DNA of 64,000 nt from Hyphomicrobium_A sp963782555 (GCA_963782555.1 CAWAKB010000001.1:434001-498000); one strand, 5' to 3'. Shown: positions 16,298 through 26,115, numbered from the stretch's first letter. A program made the numbers and translations. The notes: a model not told the origin generated them from the letters alone.

Positions 16298-16966
16298 TCA
16301 GGATTTCGCGCACTTGATGAAGACCGTCTTTGCGTCCCCGCCGAGATTGACGCTGCCGCCTTGGCTGAGCACGCCGGAGAAGGCCTGGTTGAGCCTGTTG
16401 GCGTCGCTGTTCTGATCATCGAGCGGGTCGTGCACGACCGCCGCGCAGCCTGCAGGTGCGCCGGCTTCGAGCTTGACGGGATCGTGCTCGTCGAGGTCGA
16501 AGGCGATGAAATAGCTGGGGTCGTAGACGGAGAATGAAAACTCGCTCGCACCGGCGAGGATTGGCTGCTCCAGCGGCAGCGTGAAGTGCAAGGTGAGAAT
16601 GTGCTTGTCTGAATAGTCCAGCCAATAGTTCTGCGGAGGCTTGAATTTCCGATCTTTCTCGCCGAGCTTGGCGTAGGTGAAGTAGTCGAACTCCTTGAGG
16701 CCGTCGATGTTGACCTGGGCGAGCCCCGCGAGCTCCTGCTTGTCGTACTTGCCGTCGCCGTTCTTATCGAGGCCTTCGATGGCCTGGGCCGTGTAGAACT
16801 CGTCGAAGCTCCACGCCTCCTGCAGCCCGGTGATCGCTGCGTCCTTGTAGAGGACCGTTTCCTTGACGCTCACCCACACGTGCGGGTGGGCGGATGCCCC
16901 CGACGACAGCAGCGAGAGCAGGGCCGCAGCAAGTCCCGGCACGATCAGATTTGCAGCGCGCAACAC
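16298..16966 (-). CDS. DUF1007 family periplasmic protein
   Basis: The product is about 222 residues with a signal peptide ending SGASA, immediately followed by the HPHVWV motif that marks DUF1007. The domain contains DKNGDGKYDKQEL, which looks like an EF-hand-type calcium loop. Members are often neighbours of nickel/cobalt (RcnA/NicO) or zinc transport genes and are thought to help metal transport in the periplasm. Here it is divergent from znuA, which favours zinc. The GTG at 16966 is preferred because a G-rich ribosome site lies just upstream and the signal peptide begins there; the longer reading from 17071 overlaps the promoter region. Confidence 0.78.
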   Translation of the reverse strand: MLRAANLIVPGLAAALLSLLSSGASAHPHVWVSVKETVLYKDAAITGLQEAWSFDEFYTAQAIEGLDKNGDGKYDKQELAGLAQVNIDGLKEFDYFTYAKLGEKDRKFKPPQNYWLDYSDKHILTLHFTLPLEQPILAGASEFSFSVYDPSYFIAFDLDEHDPVKLEAGAPAGCAAVVHDPLDDQNSDANRLNQAFSGVLSQGGSVNLGGDAKTVFIKCAKS

Positions 16967-17061
16967 GGGATCCCCCCCTGGGAAGTTCTGTGGCCGGCCT
17001 CTTGCCGCGGGAAGTAGGCGGTTGCGTGGTGGTCCCGCCGGCTCTAGGGTGCTGGACCCGG

Positions 17062-17076
17062 ATATTATCACAATAT
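17062..17076. promoter_or_regulatory. Inverted repeat between divergent DUF1007 and znuA genes, possible Zur-type operator
   Basis: ATATT and AATAT arms flank ATCAC in the 174-base region between the two divergent starts. Zinc-uptake genes in alphaproteobacteria are commonly controlled by Zur through AT-rich palindromes, but this repeat does not match the GTTATA-type core that I know, so the assignment is tentative. Confidence 0.3.
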
Positions 17077-17140
17077 GGCGCGAGGGAGGTCGAGGTTATT
17101 GGGCCTAGGCACAAAATACAGGTTGAAATCGAAGGTGCGG

Positions 17141-18124
17141 ATGGCGCTGCGCATGGGTGCGAAAGGCCTGATTGCTGCTGCCCTGGCAGGCATTGTCGCG
17201 ACGGGGACGGCGACAGCGGCCGGCAGCAAGGGGGATCTCAAGGTGGTTGCCACGATCAAGCCGATCCACTCGCTTCTCACTCAGCTGATGCAGGGCGTCG
17301 GCACGCCGACGCTTTTGGTCAAGGGTGCCTCCTCTCCGCACACCTTCGCTCTGAAGCCGTCCGCGGTGCGCGCGATCAATGAAGCCGACGTCTTCGTGCG
17401 GGTTTCCGAGCGCCTCGAGCCGTTCACGGGCAAGGTGGTGCGCGCGCTGCCGGATCAGGTGCGGCTGGTAACGCTCGAGGACGCGCCCGGCGTGAAGCTG
17501 CTCGATCTCCGAACGAGCGGCAGCTTCGAGGCGCACGTCCATCCGGCCGGGGCGCAGGTCGCCCTCACCGGCGGTGCGCACGAGGAGAACGAGGATCACG
17601 CCGGCAAGGACGGCCACATCTGGCTCGACCCCCGCAACGCCAAGGCGATCGTGAGCTATCTGGAGAAGGTGCTGGCCGAGCGCTCCCCGGCCGCGGCGGA
17701 TAAGCTGCACGCGAACGCTGAGCGGCTCAATCGACGCATCGACGCGCTCACCGCCGAGCTCGATGACGAGCTGCAGCCGCTCAAGGGCAAGCCCTTCGTC
17801 GTCTTCCACGATGCCTATCAGTATTTCGAGAACCGCTTCGGGCTCGACGCCGTCGGTGCGATCACCTTGAGCCCGGACGTGCAGCCGAGCGCCATGCGGC
17901 TGACGCAGCTGCGTCGCAAGATCAAGTCGCTCAAGGCGGTGTGCGTTTTCGCCGAGCCGCTGTTCCAGCCCAATCTCGTCGCCGCGGTGACCGAAGGCAC
18001 CGACGCGCGCTCAGGCACGCTCGATCCTGAGGGCACGATGCTGGCGCCGGGGGCGGATCTCTACTTCCAGCTCATGCGCAACCTGGCCGCAGGGCTCAAG
18101 TCCTGCCTCACGGCACCCTCATGA
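17141..18124 (+). CDS. znuA: Zinc ABC transporter substrate-binding protein
   Basis: This periplasmic receptor captures Zn(II) for the ZnuBC importer. The 327-residue product has a signal peptide (residues 1-27) and the cluster A-1 metal-binding pattern: His in SSPHTFALKPS, His in GHIWLDP, His in VVFHDAYQYF, and the aspartate of GTLDPEGT. A short His/Glu/Asp-rich loop (AHEENEDHAGKDGH) lies before GHIWLDP, as usual in ZnuA. The ATG at 17141 is preceded by GAAGGTG; an ATG at 17075 overlaps the inverted repeat and adds basic residues that do not suit a signal peptide. The znuB and znuC genes are not adjacent. Confidence 0.9.
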   Translation: MALRMGAKGLIAAALAGIVATGTATAAGSKGDLKVVATIKPIHSLLTQLMQGVGTPTLLVKGASSPHTFALKPSAVRAINEADVFVRVSERLEPFTGKVVRALPDQVRLVTLEDAPGVKLLDLRTSGSFEAHVHPAGAQVALTGGAHEENEDHAGKDGHIWLDPRNAKAIVSYLEKVLAERSPAAADKLHANAERLNRRIDALTAELDDELQPLKGKPFVVFHDAYQYFENRFGLDAVGAITLSPDVQPSAMRLTQLRRKIKSLKAVCVFAEPLFQPNLVAAVTEGTDARSGTLDPEGTMLAPGADLYFQLMRNLAAGLKSCLTAPS

Positions 18125-18163
18125 TGTGAGCGGAGAGTGGCGCTGCCGCAGAGCAAATGAAAA

Positions 18164-18198
18164 GGGCAGCGGACCCGCCGCTGCCCATTTATTTATTT
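18164..18198. terminator. Intrinsic terminator between znuA and the convergent L,D-transpeptidase gene
   Basis: A perfect 9-bp stem (GGGCAGCGG with CCGCTGCCC) and a 5-base loop are followed by the T-rich tail ATTTATTTATTT, 40 bases after the znuA stop. Confidence 0.8.
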
Positions 18199-18221
18199 CG
18201 AAGCTTGCGCTTTCGGTCCGT

Positions 18222-19412
18222 CTAGAGGGCCGCGCTCTTGGGCGCTGCCTTGTCCGGCTCTTTGGCGGTGTCGCTCGAGGTCGCTCTCCTGGCATCCTCG
18301 GCGGCCCGCTTGGCGGCTTCGGCTGCCTTGCGCGCCGCTTCAGCCGCTTTCGCCGCCGCTGCCGCAGCCCGTCTTGCCGCCTCGACCGCACTCTCGGCCC
18401 CGCGCGTCGCAGTCGCGCTCGGGCTCTTGTCGGTGTCCGGCTTGGCGCTGGCGCCGGGCTTGACGTCGGGCGTGCGCGAAGCCGTCTTTATCGTGGGAGC
18501 AGGCTTCTCGGCCTTTTCGGCCTTCTTCTCGACGGCGGCCTTCTCAGCCTTCTTCGGGGCGGCCGGTTTCTCGACCTTCACGGCCTTCTTCTCGGTGGCA
18601 GGCTTCTCAGCCTTCTTTTCAGATTTTTCGTCCGAGGCCGGTTTTGCGGGCTCCATGCGCACGGCCGCCAGCTGCGCGTCGCGCACCGATTGCGGCAGTG
18701 GCGGCAGATTGCGGATGACGTGGCGCGAGGAGCTTTCCTGATATGCGGCCGGCTGCAGCGGTTGCGGCACGTCGTTGGCCGTCTCCTCGTGGGATGACGG
18801 ATCCTCATAGGACGATGCCACCGCCTGATCTGAGAAGCGCTCCCAGGTGACGGTCACCCGCATTCCGACCGGAACGCGCGGGTAAAGATCGAGCACGTCC
18901 TCGTTCTTCATGCGGATGCAACCCTGGGAGACCGCCTTGCCGATGGTCCAAGGCGCGTCCGTGCCATGAATGCGGTAGGCGCTCGCTCCCAGATAGAGGG
19001 CGCGCACGCCGAGCGGGTTCATCGGATGGCCGCCCGGAACCCAATGCGGCAGCTTGGGATTTTCCTGCAGCATTTCCGGCGTGGGGCGCCAGGACGGGTT
19101 GATCTTCTTGGAGGAGATCTTGGTCGTGCCCTGCCAGCGGCTCTTCTCGCGCGGCACCGCGATCGGGTAGCTGATCGCCTGCCCCTTCTTGGTGATGAGA
19201 TAGAGGCGGCGGTCGCCGAAGCTGACGATGATCTGCCCGGGGGTGAATTTCGGGTCGAAGCTGACCGTCTGCCGGCCTCCGCCCCATTCCGAGCTCCCGC
19301 CCCACAGGAAGTCGATGAGACTCTCGGCCTGGGTGGGTGTCGGAGTGGTGAGGGAGAGGACAGCGACGAGACCTGCAAAGATGAGGGAACTCACGAGGCT
19401 GCGGAGGGGCAT
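18222..19412 (-). CDS. L,D-transpeptidase (YkuD) with Lys/Ala/Pro-rich tail
   Basis: This enzyme forms 3-3 crosslinks in peptidoglycan or attaches proteins to it. The 396-residue product has a signal peptide (residues 1-29), and the YkuD domain at about 58-190 with the HGT motif (149-151) and the catalytic Cys165 in SQGCIRM. Residues 240-396 form a low-complexity tail rich in Lys, Ala, Glu and Pro, changing to an Ala/Arg helical region near the end. The tail may lie along or through the peptidoglycan. The ATG at 19412 begins a good signal peptide. It is divergent from imuA across a 376-base region. Confidence 0.9.
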   Translation of the reverse strand: MPLRSLVSSLIFAGLVAVLSLTTPTPTQAESLIDFLWGGSSEWGGGRQTVSFDPKFTPGQIIVSFGDRRLYLITKKGQAISYPIAVPREKSRWQGTTKISSKKINPSWRPTPEMLQENPKLPHWVPGGHPMNPLGVRALYLGASAYRIHGTDAPWTIGKAVSQGCIRMKNEDVLDLYPRVPVGMRVTVTWERFSDQAVASSYEDPSSHEETANDVPQPLQPAAYQESSSRHVIRNLPPLPQSVRDAQLAAVRMEPAKPASDEKSEKKAEKPATEKKAVKVEKPAAPKKAEKAAVEKKAEKAEKPAPTIKTASRTPDVKPGASAKPDTDKSPSATATRGAESAVEAARRAAAAAAKAAEAARKAAEAAKRAAEDARRATSSDTAKEPDKAAPKSAAL

Positions 19413-19788
19413 ACGGGAGGGGCTCCAAACATTTAGCTCGCGGTCGAGCGTGCAGGATCAAGGTGAATGGAGCGTATATAACAGTCCCATTTTTTTCTGG
19501 CAGAGCAAGGGGGACACACCCGGAACCGGAATGTGCCCGCAAGCGATGGTTTGGAGAATTTTGTTGCGAGGTGTTTCCGGCTTGCGCGCATCGAGGCTCC
19601 TGAGCGGGGCTGCCGGCAGCGGTTTGACCGAAGGCCCCGGTGCCGGGGATGAGAACGTTTGATCATTTTTTGTTCCCTATTTGGGCTTGACCTCCGCTAC
19701 CAAGTTCGTTAGAACATAAAAAGAACATCGGCGGCGCTCCAAACCCCCGAAGCCCCGGTGTCTTAGCGATGTTGCGAGAGCGTTCCCC
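19413..19788. other. Intergenic region between the L,D-transpeptidase gene and imuA
   Basis: This 376-base stretch has no convincing gene. It must carry the promoter of the L,D-transpeptidase gene on the minus strand and the SOS-type promoter of imuA on the plus strand. A CCCCGG-TG-CCGGGG inverted repeat lies near 19636 and an AT-rich stretch with the LexA box at 19700-19726. The rest shows nothing that I recognise. Confidence 0.6.
19712..19726 (+). promoter_or_regulatory. LexA (SOS) box upstream of imuA
   Basis: The site reads GAAC, seven bases (ATAAAAA), GAAC, an exact match to the direct-repeat LexA operator of alphaproteobacteria (GTTC-N7-GTTC on the other strand). It lies 63 bases before the assigned imuA start, and imuAB-dnaE2 cassettes are known LexA targets. 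A GTTC-N4-GAAC palindrome at 19704-19715 overlaps the first half-site. Confidence 0.85.
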
Positions 19789-20799
19789 GTGGACCAGGCG
19801 GCCCCATCCCCCATCCCGTCCGCCCGTCTACAGCGGATCTCGCGGCCAAGCCCAAGTTCGCGTTCGTGTGGAGTCGGGCTTTGGCCTTCTTCCCCGAGCC
19901 GGAACGGCGAGACCCTCCTCGCCGTTCCGGAGGGGGCCGTTCGGGAGGTTCCGGGAGAGGGTGGGAGACGCGCGCGCCTGCTTGCCGGTTTGCGCGCGCG
20001 CATCGCCGGACTCGAGCGTCACGCCTCACAGACACCTTTTGCGCCTATCTCCGAGGGCGCCGCGCATGCCGCGGCACGATCATGGACGCTCGGTGCGCTC
20101 CAGATCGATCGCCGCCTCGCCGGCGGTCTCGATACGGGCGCCCTGCACGAGGTGAAGGCAGAAGCCGGCGGCACGGCAGCGGGCGAATGGGTGGCAGCGC
20201 TCGGCTTTGCGCTGCGGCTTGCCCTGCGGCGTGTCGATGCGCTTGAACCTCGTTGCCCGCCTGCGCGCATCCTCTGGTGCTGGCCATCCATCCTCGCCCG
20301 CGAGCTCGGGCGGCCTTACGGGCAAGGGCTGGCCTGTCTGGGCCTTGAGCCGTCCTCTTGTCTCTTCGTCGAGGCGGCGCGCGCTGGCGATGCGCTTTGG
20401 GCCATGGAGGAGGGCTTGCGATCGGCGAGCATGACGCTCGTCGTCGGCGTGTTGCCTGAGGTGGCGCTGACACCAGCGCGCCGCTTGAGCCTTGCCGCCG
20501 CGGGTCACCGCACGCCGTGCCTCATCGTCACCGATCCGCGTGAGCCCCCGGCGGCGTCCACCGCCACCCGATGGCGCGTCGGCGCACGCCCAAGCGCACC
20601 GCATGCCCTCGAGGCCGGCGCCCCCGGCGCGCCCCGCTATGGCGTCTTGCTCGAGCGTTGCCGCGAGGGCGCGCTCACCACGACGCAGGCTTCGCCGCTT
20701 CTACTGGAATGGTCCGATGAGACGCATCGTTTCCGTGTGGCTTCCCGCTTGGCCCATCGAGCGCCTGGCCCGCGTCGCGCCGGCCTTGGTGCCGGATGA
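19789..20799 (+). CDS. imuA: ImuA, RecA-like accessory protein of the SOS mutasome
   Basis: ImuA is the RecA/SulA-related member of the ImuA-ImuB-DnaE2 complex that carries out mutagenic translesion synthesis. The core is visible in GALQIDRRLAGGLDTGALHE, then ARILWCWP, GLACLGLEPSSCLFVEA and ALWAMEEGLRS, all typical. The reading from 19789 (GTG) gives 336 residues, longer than the usual 250 or so, because the first 60 residues look non-coding. The true start is probably downstream, perhaps a TTG near the LLAGLRARIAGLE helix. The 3' end overlaps imuB by 83 bases. The LexA box upstream indicates induction by DNA damage. Confidence 0.82.
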   Translation: MDQAAPSPIPSARLQRISRPSPSSRSCGVGLWPSSPSRNGETLLAVPEGAVREVPGEGGRRARLLAGLRARIAGLERHASQTPFAPISEGAAHAAARSWTLGALQIDRRLAGGLDTGALHEVKAEAGGTAAGEWVAALGFALRLALRRVDALEPRCPPARILWCWPSILARELGRPYGQGLACLGLEPSSCLFVEAARAGDALWAMEEGLRSASMTLVVGVLPEVALTPARRLSLAAAGHRTPCLIVTDPREPPAASTATRWRVGARPSAPHALEAGAPGAPRYGVLLERCREGALTTTQASPLLLEWSDETHRFRVASRLAHRAPGPRRAGLGAG

Positions 20800-22268
20800 C
20801 GCAGCCCTCGCGCTGGTCCAGTCGGGCAGCCACGGCATTCGCATCACCGCCGTCAATGCGAGAGCGGCGGCAGACGGGGTGCGCGTGGGCCAGGCGCTCG
20901 CCGATGCGCGTGCGGCCTTGCCATCGCTCCTGTCGCGTCCCGCCGAGCCGCGCCGCGACCGCTTAGCGCTTTTGCGGCTTGCGCGCTGGTGCGGCCGCTA
21001 CGGTCCGGGTCGCCATGCCGACGGCGAGGACGGGGTGTGGATCGAGGTGACGGGCGTTGCGCATCTTTTCGGAGGAGAGGCGCGTCTCCTCGAGGATCTG
21101 TGCGCGCACCTTGCGCGCTTTCGCCTGACGGCGCGGGCCGGCCTCGCCGATACGCTCGGCGCCGCCCACGCGCTCGCCCGTTTCGCGTCCGCGCCCGCCA
21201 TAGCGCCGCCGGGCGAAACGGAAGTGCGGATTGGCGCCTCTTCCCGTCGAGGCCTTGCGGCTCGCGCCTGAAGCCGTGCTGCTGTTGAAGCGGCTGGGCC
21301 TCAGGCGCATCGGCCAGCTCTATCACCTGCCGCGCGCAGCGTTGGCACGCCGCTTTCGCTCCGCCGATGCGGCCGAGGCGGTGCTGTCGCGTCTCGACCA
21401 GGCCTTGGGGCTCGCGCCGGAGCCGCGCCGGCCGCTCGCCGAGCCGCCAGCTCTTTTCGTCGAGCGCCCTTTCGCCGACCCGCTCGTCTCGGCTGCCGGC
21501 CTCGAAGCGGAGACGGCGCGGCTCGCACAAGAGCTGTGCGCGGCGCTCGACGCGCGCAATTTGGGAGCGCGGCGCATATGCCTTTCGCTTTATCGTGCCG
21601 ACGGCACGATGGCGGAAGCGCGTGCGGGCTTGAGCTTTCCCTGCCGTGCGCCTCAGCATCTGATGGCGCTTTTGCAAGAGAAGCTCGGCTCTCTCGATGC
21701 CGGCTTCGGGATCGATGCGCTGGTCCTGTCGGCTTTGCAGGTGGAGCGGCGCGATGCCGAGCAGGCAGCGCTGAGCCCCCGGCTCGGTGCCGCGACAGCC
21801 GGCGATGCCGCAGTCCTGGTCGATCGGCTCGCCAATCGCTTGGGCAACGGATGCGTGATGCGCCTGGAGCCGCGCGCGAACCACATGCCCGAGCGCGCCG
21901 AGGCGGCGACACCTGCGCTGCAGGCTCCCGGCACACCATTGCGCACGGAAGGTCCGCTAAGGTCGGGGCCGCCGCGGCCGCCTTTTCTGCTCGCGCGTCC
22001 TGAGCCCATCCGCGTCATTGCCGAGGTTCCCGAGGGCCCGCCCGCCCGCTTCACCTGGCGCCGGGTCGAGCGGCGCGTTGCGCGCGCACAAGGGCCCGAG
22101 CGCATTGCGCCCGAGTGGTGGCGCGAGATCGGAACGAAGCTGAGCCGCACGCGCGACTACTACCGCCTCGAGGACGAAGGGGGCGCGGGCTACTGGGTGT
22201 TCCGCGAGGGGCTGCACGGCCGTGACGAGGAGCCGCCCGCCTGGTTCCTGCACGGGCTCTTCGGATAA
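20717..22268 (+). pseudogene. imuB: ImuB, inactive Y-family polymerase-like subunit, frame-disrupted
   Basis: ImuB links DnaE2 to the sliding clamp and to ImuA. Residues 1-171 read from the ATG at 20717 (MRRIVSVWLPAWPIERL). The frame then runs into a stop at 21269, while the next frame continues from about 21231 with LAPLPVEALRLAPEAVLLL, the expected family sequence, to 22268. The full span is 3n+1 bases, so removing one base near 21225-21231 restores a protein of about 516 residues. As sequenced, the gene gives a truncated product without the helix-hairpin-helix and little-finger regions. A sequencing error is a real possibility, because dnaE2 shows the same kind of change. It lies between imuA (overlapping) and dnaE2 (13 bases apart). 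Confidence 0.85.
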
Positions 22269-22281
22269 GGGGAGGTGAAGC

Positions 22282-25200
22282 GTGCCGCGTTACGCCGAGC
22301 TGCAGGTGACGACCAACTTCTCGTTTTTGCGTGGGGCCTCCCACGGAGAGGAGCTTGTGGCGCAAGCGAAGGCTTTGGGGCTCGAAGCGCTTGCCGTCAC
22401 CGACCGCAACACACTTTCAGGCGTCGTGCGCGCCCACACCGCGGCCAAGGAGGTGGGCTTGCAGCTCATCGTCGGCGCGCGGCTCGATCTTGAGGACGGC
22501 CCGAGCCTGTTGTGCCTGCCGCGTGACCGCAACGCTTACGGCCGTCTTTCCCGCTTGCTGTCGCTGGGCCAGATGCGCGCCAAGAAAGGCGCGTGCTCGC
22601 TCTGTCTTAACGACGTCGCGCGCCACGCCGAGGGCCAGATCTTCATCGCATTGGCGCCCGAGGATTGGGACTGGCGCGAGGTGCAAACCGCACCGACCGC
22701 CGACATCATTCCGTTTCGGTCCCCCTCTCCCCGCATGCGGGGAGAGGCCATGGGGAGAGGGGACACGTTCGAAGCTGTGCTGTGTCGCGTGAAGGCGATG
22801 GTAGGGGAGAGCCCGCTCTATCTCGCGGCGAGCCATACTTATCGCGGAGATGACCGCGCACGCATCGCGGCGCTTGAGGCTCTTGCGGCACGCTGTGCCA
22901 CGCCGCTTGTGGCCACCGGCGACGTGCTCTACCACGCGGCGCACCGGCGCCCGCTGCAGGACGTGCTCGACGTGCGTGCGCGAGGGCACGACCATTGCGC
23001 AAGCCGGCCTGAAGCTCGCTGCCAACGCCGAGCGCCACCTGAAGCCCGCAGCTGAGATGGCGCGCCTGTTCAAGGGCTACGAGGCGGCGATCGCGCGCAC
23101 GCTCGAAATTGCCGAGGCCTGCCGCTTCTCGCTCGACGAACTCGTCTACGAGTATCCCGACGAGCCCACGCCGCCGGGAAAGAGCCCGCAGGCGCATCTG
23201 GAGGATCTCACCTGGGAGGGCGCGCATTGGCGCTTCCCCGACGGCGTCCCTGAGAAGGTGCACGCGCTGATAACGCGCGAGCTCAAGCTGATCGGGGAGC
23301 TAAACTACGCCCCCTACTTCCTCACCGTGCACGACATCGTCCACTTCGCGCGTGCGCAGGGCATTCTGTGCCAGGGGCGCGGCTCGGCCGCCAACTCCGC
23401 CGTCTGCTACTGCCTCGCCATCACGGCGGTGAATCCCACCGAGATCGATCTTCTGTTCGAGCGCTTCGTCTCGCCCGAGCGCCGCGAGCCGCCCGACATC
23501 GACGTCGACTTCGAGCACGAGCGGCGCGAGGAGGTGATCCAGTACATCTATGCGCGCTACGGCCGCGACCGTGCCGGGCTCGCCGCCACCGTCATCAGCT
23601 ACCGCGCCCGCTCGGCGGTGCGCGACGTCGGCAAGGCCATGGGCTTATCGGAGGATACGGTGTCGGCGCTCGCCGGCATGGTGTGGGGCACCAGGTCGGG
23701 CGGCGTGCTGCCGGAGAAGCACGTGCGCGAAGCGGGCCTCGATCCGTCGGACCCGCTGCTCGCCACCGTGCTGGAACTTGCCCAAGAGCTGATGGGCTTT
23801 CCGCGTCATCTGTCACAGCACGTCGGCGGTTTCGTCTTGACGCGCGGGCCGCTCATCGAGGTCGTGCCCGTTGGCAACGCGGCGATGGACGACCGCACCT
23901 TCATCGAGTGGGACAAGGACGACATCGCCGCGCTCGGGCTTCTAAAGGTGGATGTGCTGGCGCTCGGCATGCTCACCTGCATCCGCAAGGCCTTCGATCT
24001 CATCGAAAAACACCACCACCGGCTGCTGACGCTCGCCGCCATCCCGCGCGAGGACGAAGCCGTCTACGACATGCTGTGCAAGGCGGACTCGATCGGCGTG
24101 TTCCAGGTGGAAAGCCGCGCGCAGATGAACATGCTGCCGCGCCTGAAGCCGCGCACCTTCTACGACCTCGTCATCGAGGTGGCGATCGTGCGCCCCGGGC
24201 CCATCCAGGGCGATATGGTGCACCCCTATTTGCGCCGGCGCTCCGGTGTGGAAGCGGAACAGTATCCCTCGCCTGCGCCCGAGCATGGACCCGCCGACGA
24301 ATTGAAGGCGATCCTCGGCAAGACCAAGGGCGTGCCGCTGTTCCAGGAACAGGCCATGCGCATCGCGCTGGTTGCGGCCAAGTTCTCCGACGCCGAGGTC
24401 AACGAGCTGAGGAAGGCCATGGCGACCTTCCGCCGCCGCGGCACCATCGGGCTTTTGGAGGAGAAGATGGTGTCGCGCATGGTTCAGCGCGGCTATGCCC
24501 AGGACTTTGCGCAGCGCTGCTTCAACCAGATCAAGGGCTTCGGCGAGTATGGATTCCCCGAGAGCCACGCGGCGAGCTTCGCCCATCTCGTCTACGTGTC
24601 GGCGTGGATCAAGTGCCACTATCCGGCGGCGTTCGCGGCGGCGCTTCTGAACTCGCAGCCCATGGGCTTTTACGCGCCGGCGCAGATCGTGCGGTGCGCG
24701 CGCGAGCACGGTGTGGAGGCGCGCGAGGCCGACGTGAACCTGTCGGATTGGGACTGCACGCTCGAGCCCGTCGGCGCCGCTGCGGCCCTGCGCCTCGGTC
24801 TGCGCCAGATCGACGGGATGCAAGAGGAGGAGGCCGGCAAGCTCGTTGCCGCGCAGCCGTTCCGTGATGTGCACGATCTGTGGCTGCGCGCCGGGCTAAA
24901 GCTTGCCACCTTGGAGAAGCTCGCCGCCGCCGATGCCTTCCGCTCGATAGGGCTCGACCGCCGCCAGGCCTTATGGGAGGTGAAGGCGCTGGGCTCGGCC
25001 GTGCCCTTGCCGCTCTTCACCTGGAGCGAGACGCGCGAGGCGGGGTCGGAGCCCGCGGTGGCGCTGCCCGAGATGGCGCTGTCGGAGCACGTGGTCAACG
25101 ACTACCAGACGCTTCGTCTCTCGCTCAAAGCCCACCCCATGAGCTTTTTACGCGAGCGCTTTCAAACGCGGCGCGTGCGTGCCTGCCACGAGCTGCGCGC

Positions 25201-25657
25201 TCTCAAGGATGGCGCCTACGTTTCGGTTGCCGGCGTCATCCTGGTGCGCCAGCGCCCCGGCTCGGCCAAGGGCGTGGTGTTCATGACCATCGAGGACGAG
25301 ACCGGCATCGCCAACGCGGTGGTGTGGCCGAAGACGCTGGAGCGATTCCGCAAGGTGGTGATGGCGGCGCGCCTCATCGTCATCCATGGGCGTATCCAGC
25401 GGCATGAGGACATTATTCATGTGGTGTCGGCGCGCTTGGAGGACCGCAGCGACTGGCTCGCGCTCTTGTCGGAGGCCGCGCAGGAGCTGAAGGTGCCGGT
25501 CGCCAACGCCGACCACGTGCGCCATCCCGACATCCGCTCCGAGCAGTCAGGCCTCAGCAACGGGCACCCGCGCTGGGCGGGCCACCCGCGCAACGAGCGC
25601 ATCATTCCCAAGTCGCGGGAAGCGCGGATCATTCCCAAGTCGCGGGATTTTCATTGA
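22282..25657 (+). pseudogene. dnaE2: DnaE2 error-prone DNA polymerase III alpha, frame-disrupted
   Basis: DnaE2 is the polymerase of the SOS mutasome. The PHP domain reads from the ATG at 22282 (YAELQVTTNFSFLRGASH) to about 22968, where the frame is lost. The rest continues in the next frame from TCVREGTTIAQAGLKL through the polymerase core (PPDIDVDFEHERREEV; GRGSAANSAVCYC) and the OB fold to 25657. The total is 3n+1 bases, so one extra base near 22966-22969 explains the break, and the repaired protein would have about 1124 residues. The PHP domain also contains an in-frame palindromic insertion at 22722-22762. As sequenced, no full-length polymerase is made. The 3' end overlaps the convergent cupin gene by 7 bases. 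Confidence 0.88.
22722..22762. repeat. REP-like palindromic element inserted in the dnaE2 coding sequence
   Basis: The element contains a 24-base perfect palindrome at 22724-22747 centred on GCATGC. It also holds a second GGGGAGAGGGG arm (22752-22762) that can pair alternatively with CCCCTCTCCCC (22722-22732). C/T-rich and G/A-rich arms of this kind are typical of dispersed intergenic palindromes in alphaproteobacteria. Here it lies in the PHP domain region and is read through in frame, adding roughly 15-30 residues not expected in the family. Confidence 0.7.
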
Positions 25658-26115
25658 GGACCCTTGAGGCACACCGTATCCGGCATGCCCTCGGCACCCA
25701 GGAACACCGCGAACAGTCGCACCGGGCGCGCGCCGGCGTTGTGCCCGTTGTGGGGCGTGCCGATCGCTTCCACGATCACGTCGCCGTTGCGATAAACGTG
25801 CGTGCCTTCGGGGCCGTAGTCGACGGTGAGCTCGCCCTGCATCACGTAGGCGAGCAGCGGCACCGCGTGCTCGTGCCACCCCGTCTCGGCGCCCGGCGCA
25901 ATGGTGATGATGTCCGCCGTCACCTTGGCGGGGCCGTCCTTCGGATAGGCGAGGGGTTGCCCGAGCAGCGTCTCGCTTGTCGCCAGCAAGGTCTCGACGG
26001 TCTCGCCTTTGGCCCCACGGCATGCTTGCGGGTGCGCAGCCGACGCGAGCGGTACGGTGGAGATGCCGAAAAACCACGCGCGCAGCATGTGCAAGGGCGA
26101 GGACAGCAACGTCAA
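25651..26115 (-). CDS. Cupin-domain protein
   Basis: The 154-residue product is a single cupin. Motif 1 is visible as GAETGWHEHAVPLLAYVMQGE and motif 2 as GTPHNGHNAG, with His residues placed to bind a metal. Such small cupins act as sensors, isomerases or dioxygenases, and the substrate cannot be told here. Hydrophobic residues near the N-terminus (LRAWFFGISTVPLASA) suggest export. The start is uncertain: a TTG at 26115 has a weak AAAGG site, and an ATG at 26088 gives a shorter signal-like start. The gene converges on dnaE2 and overlaps its stop by 7 bases. Confidence 0.7.
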   Translation of the reverse strand: MTLLSSPLHMLRAWFFGISTVPLASAAHPQACRGAKGETVETLLATSETLLGQPLAYPKDGPAKVTADIITIAPGAETGWHEHAVPLLAYVMQGELTVDYGPEGTHVYRNGDVIVEAIGTPHNGHNAGARPVRLFAVFLGAEGMPDTVCLKGPQ

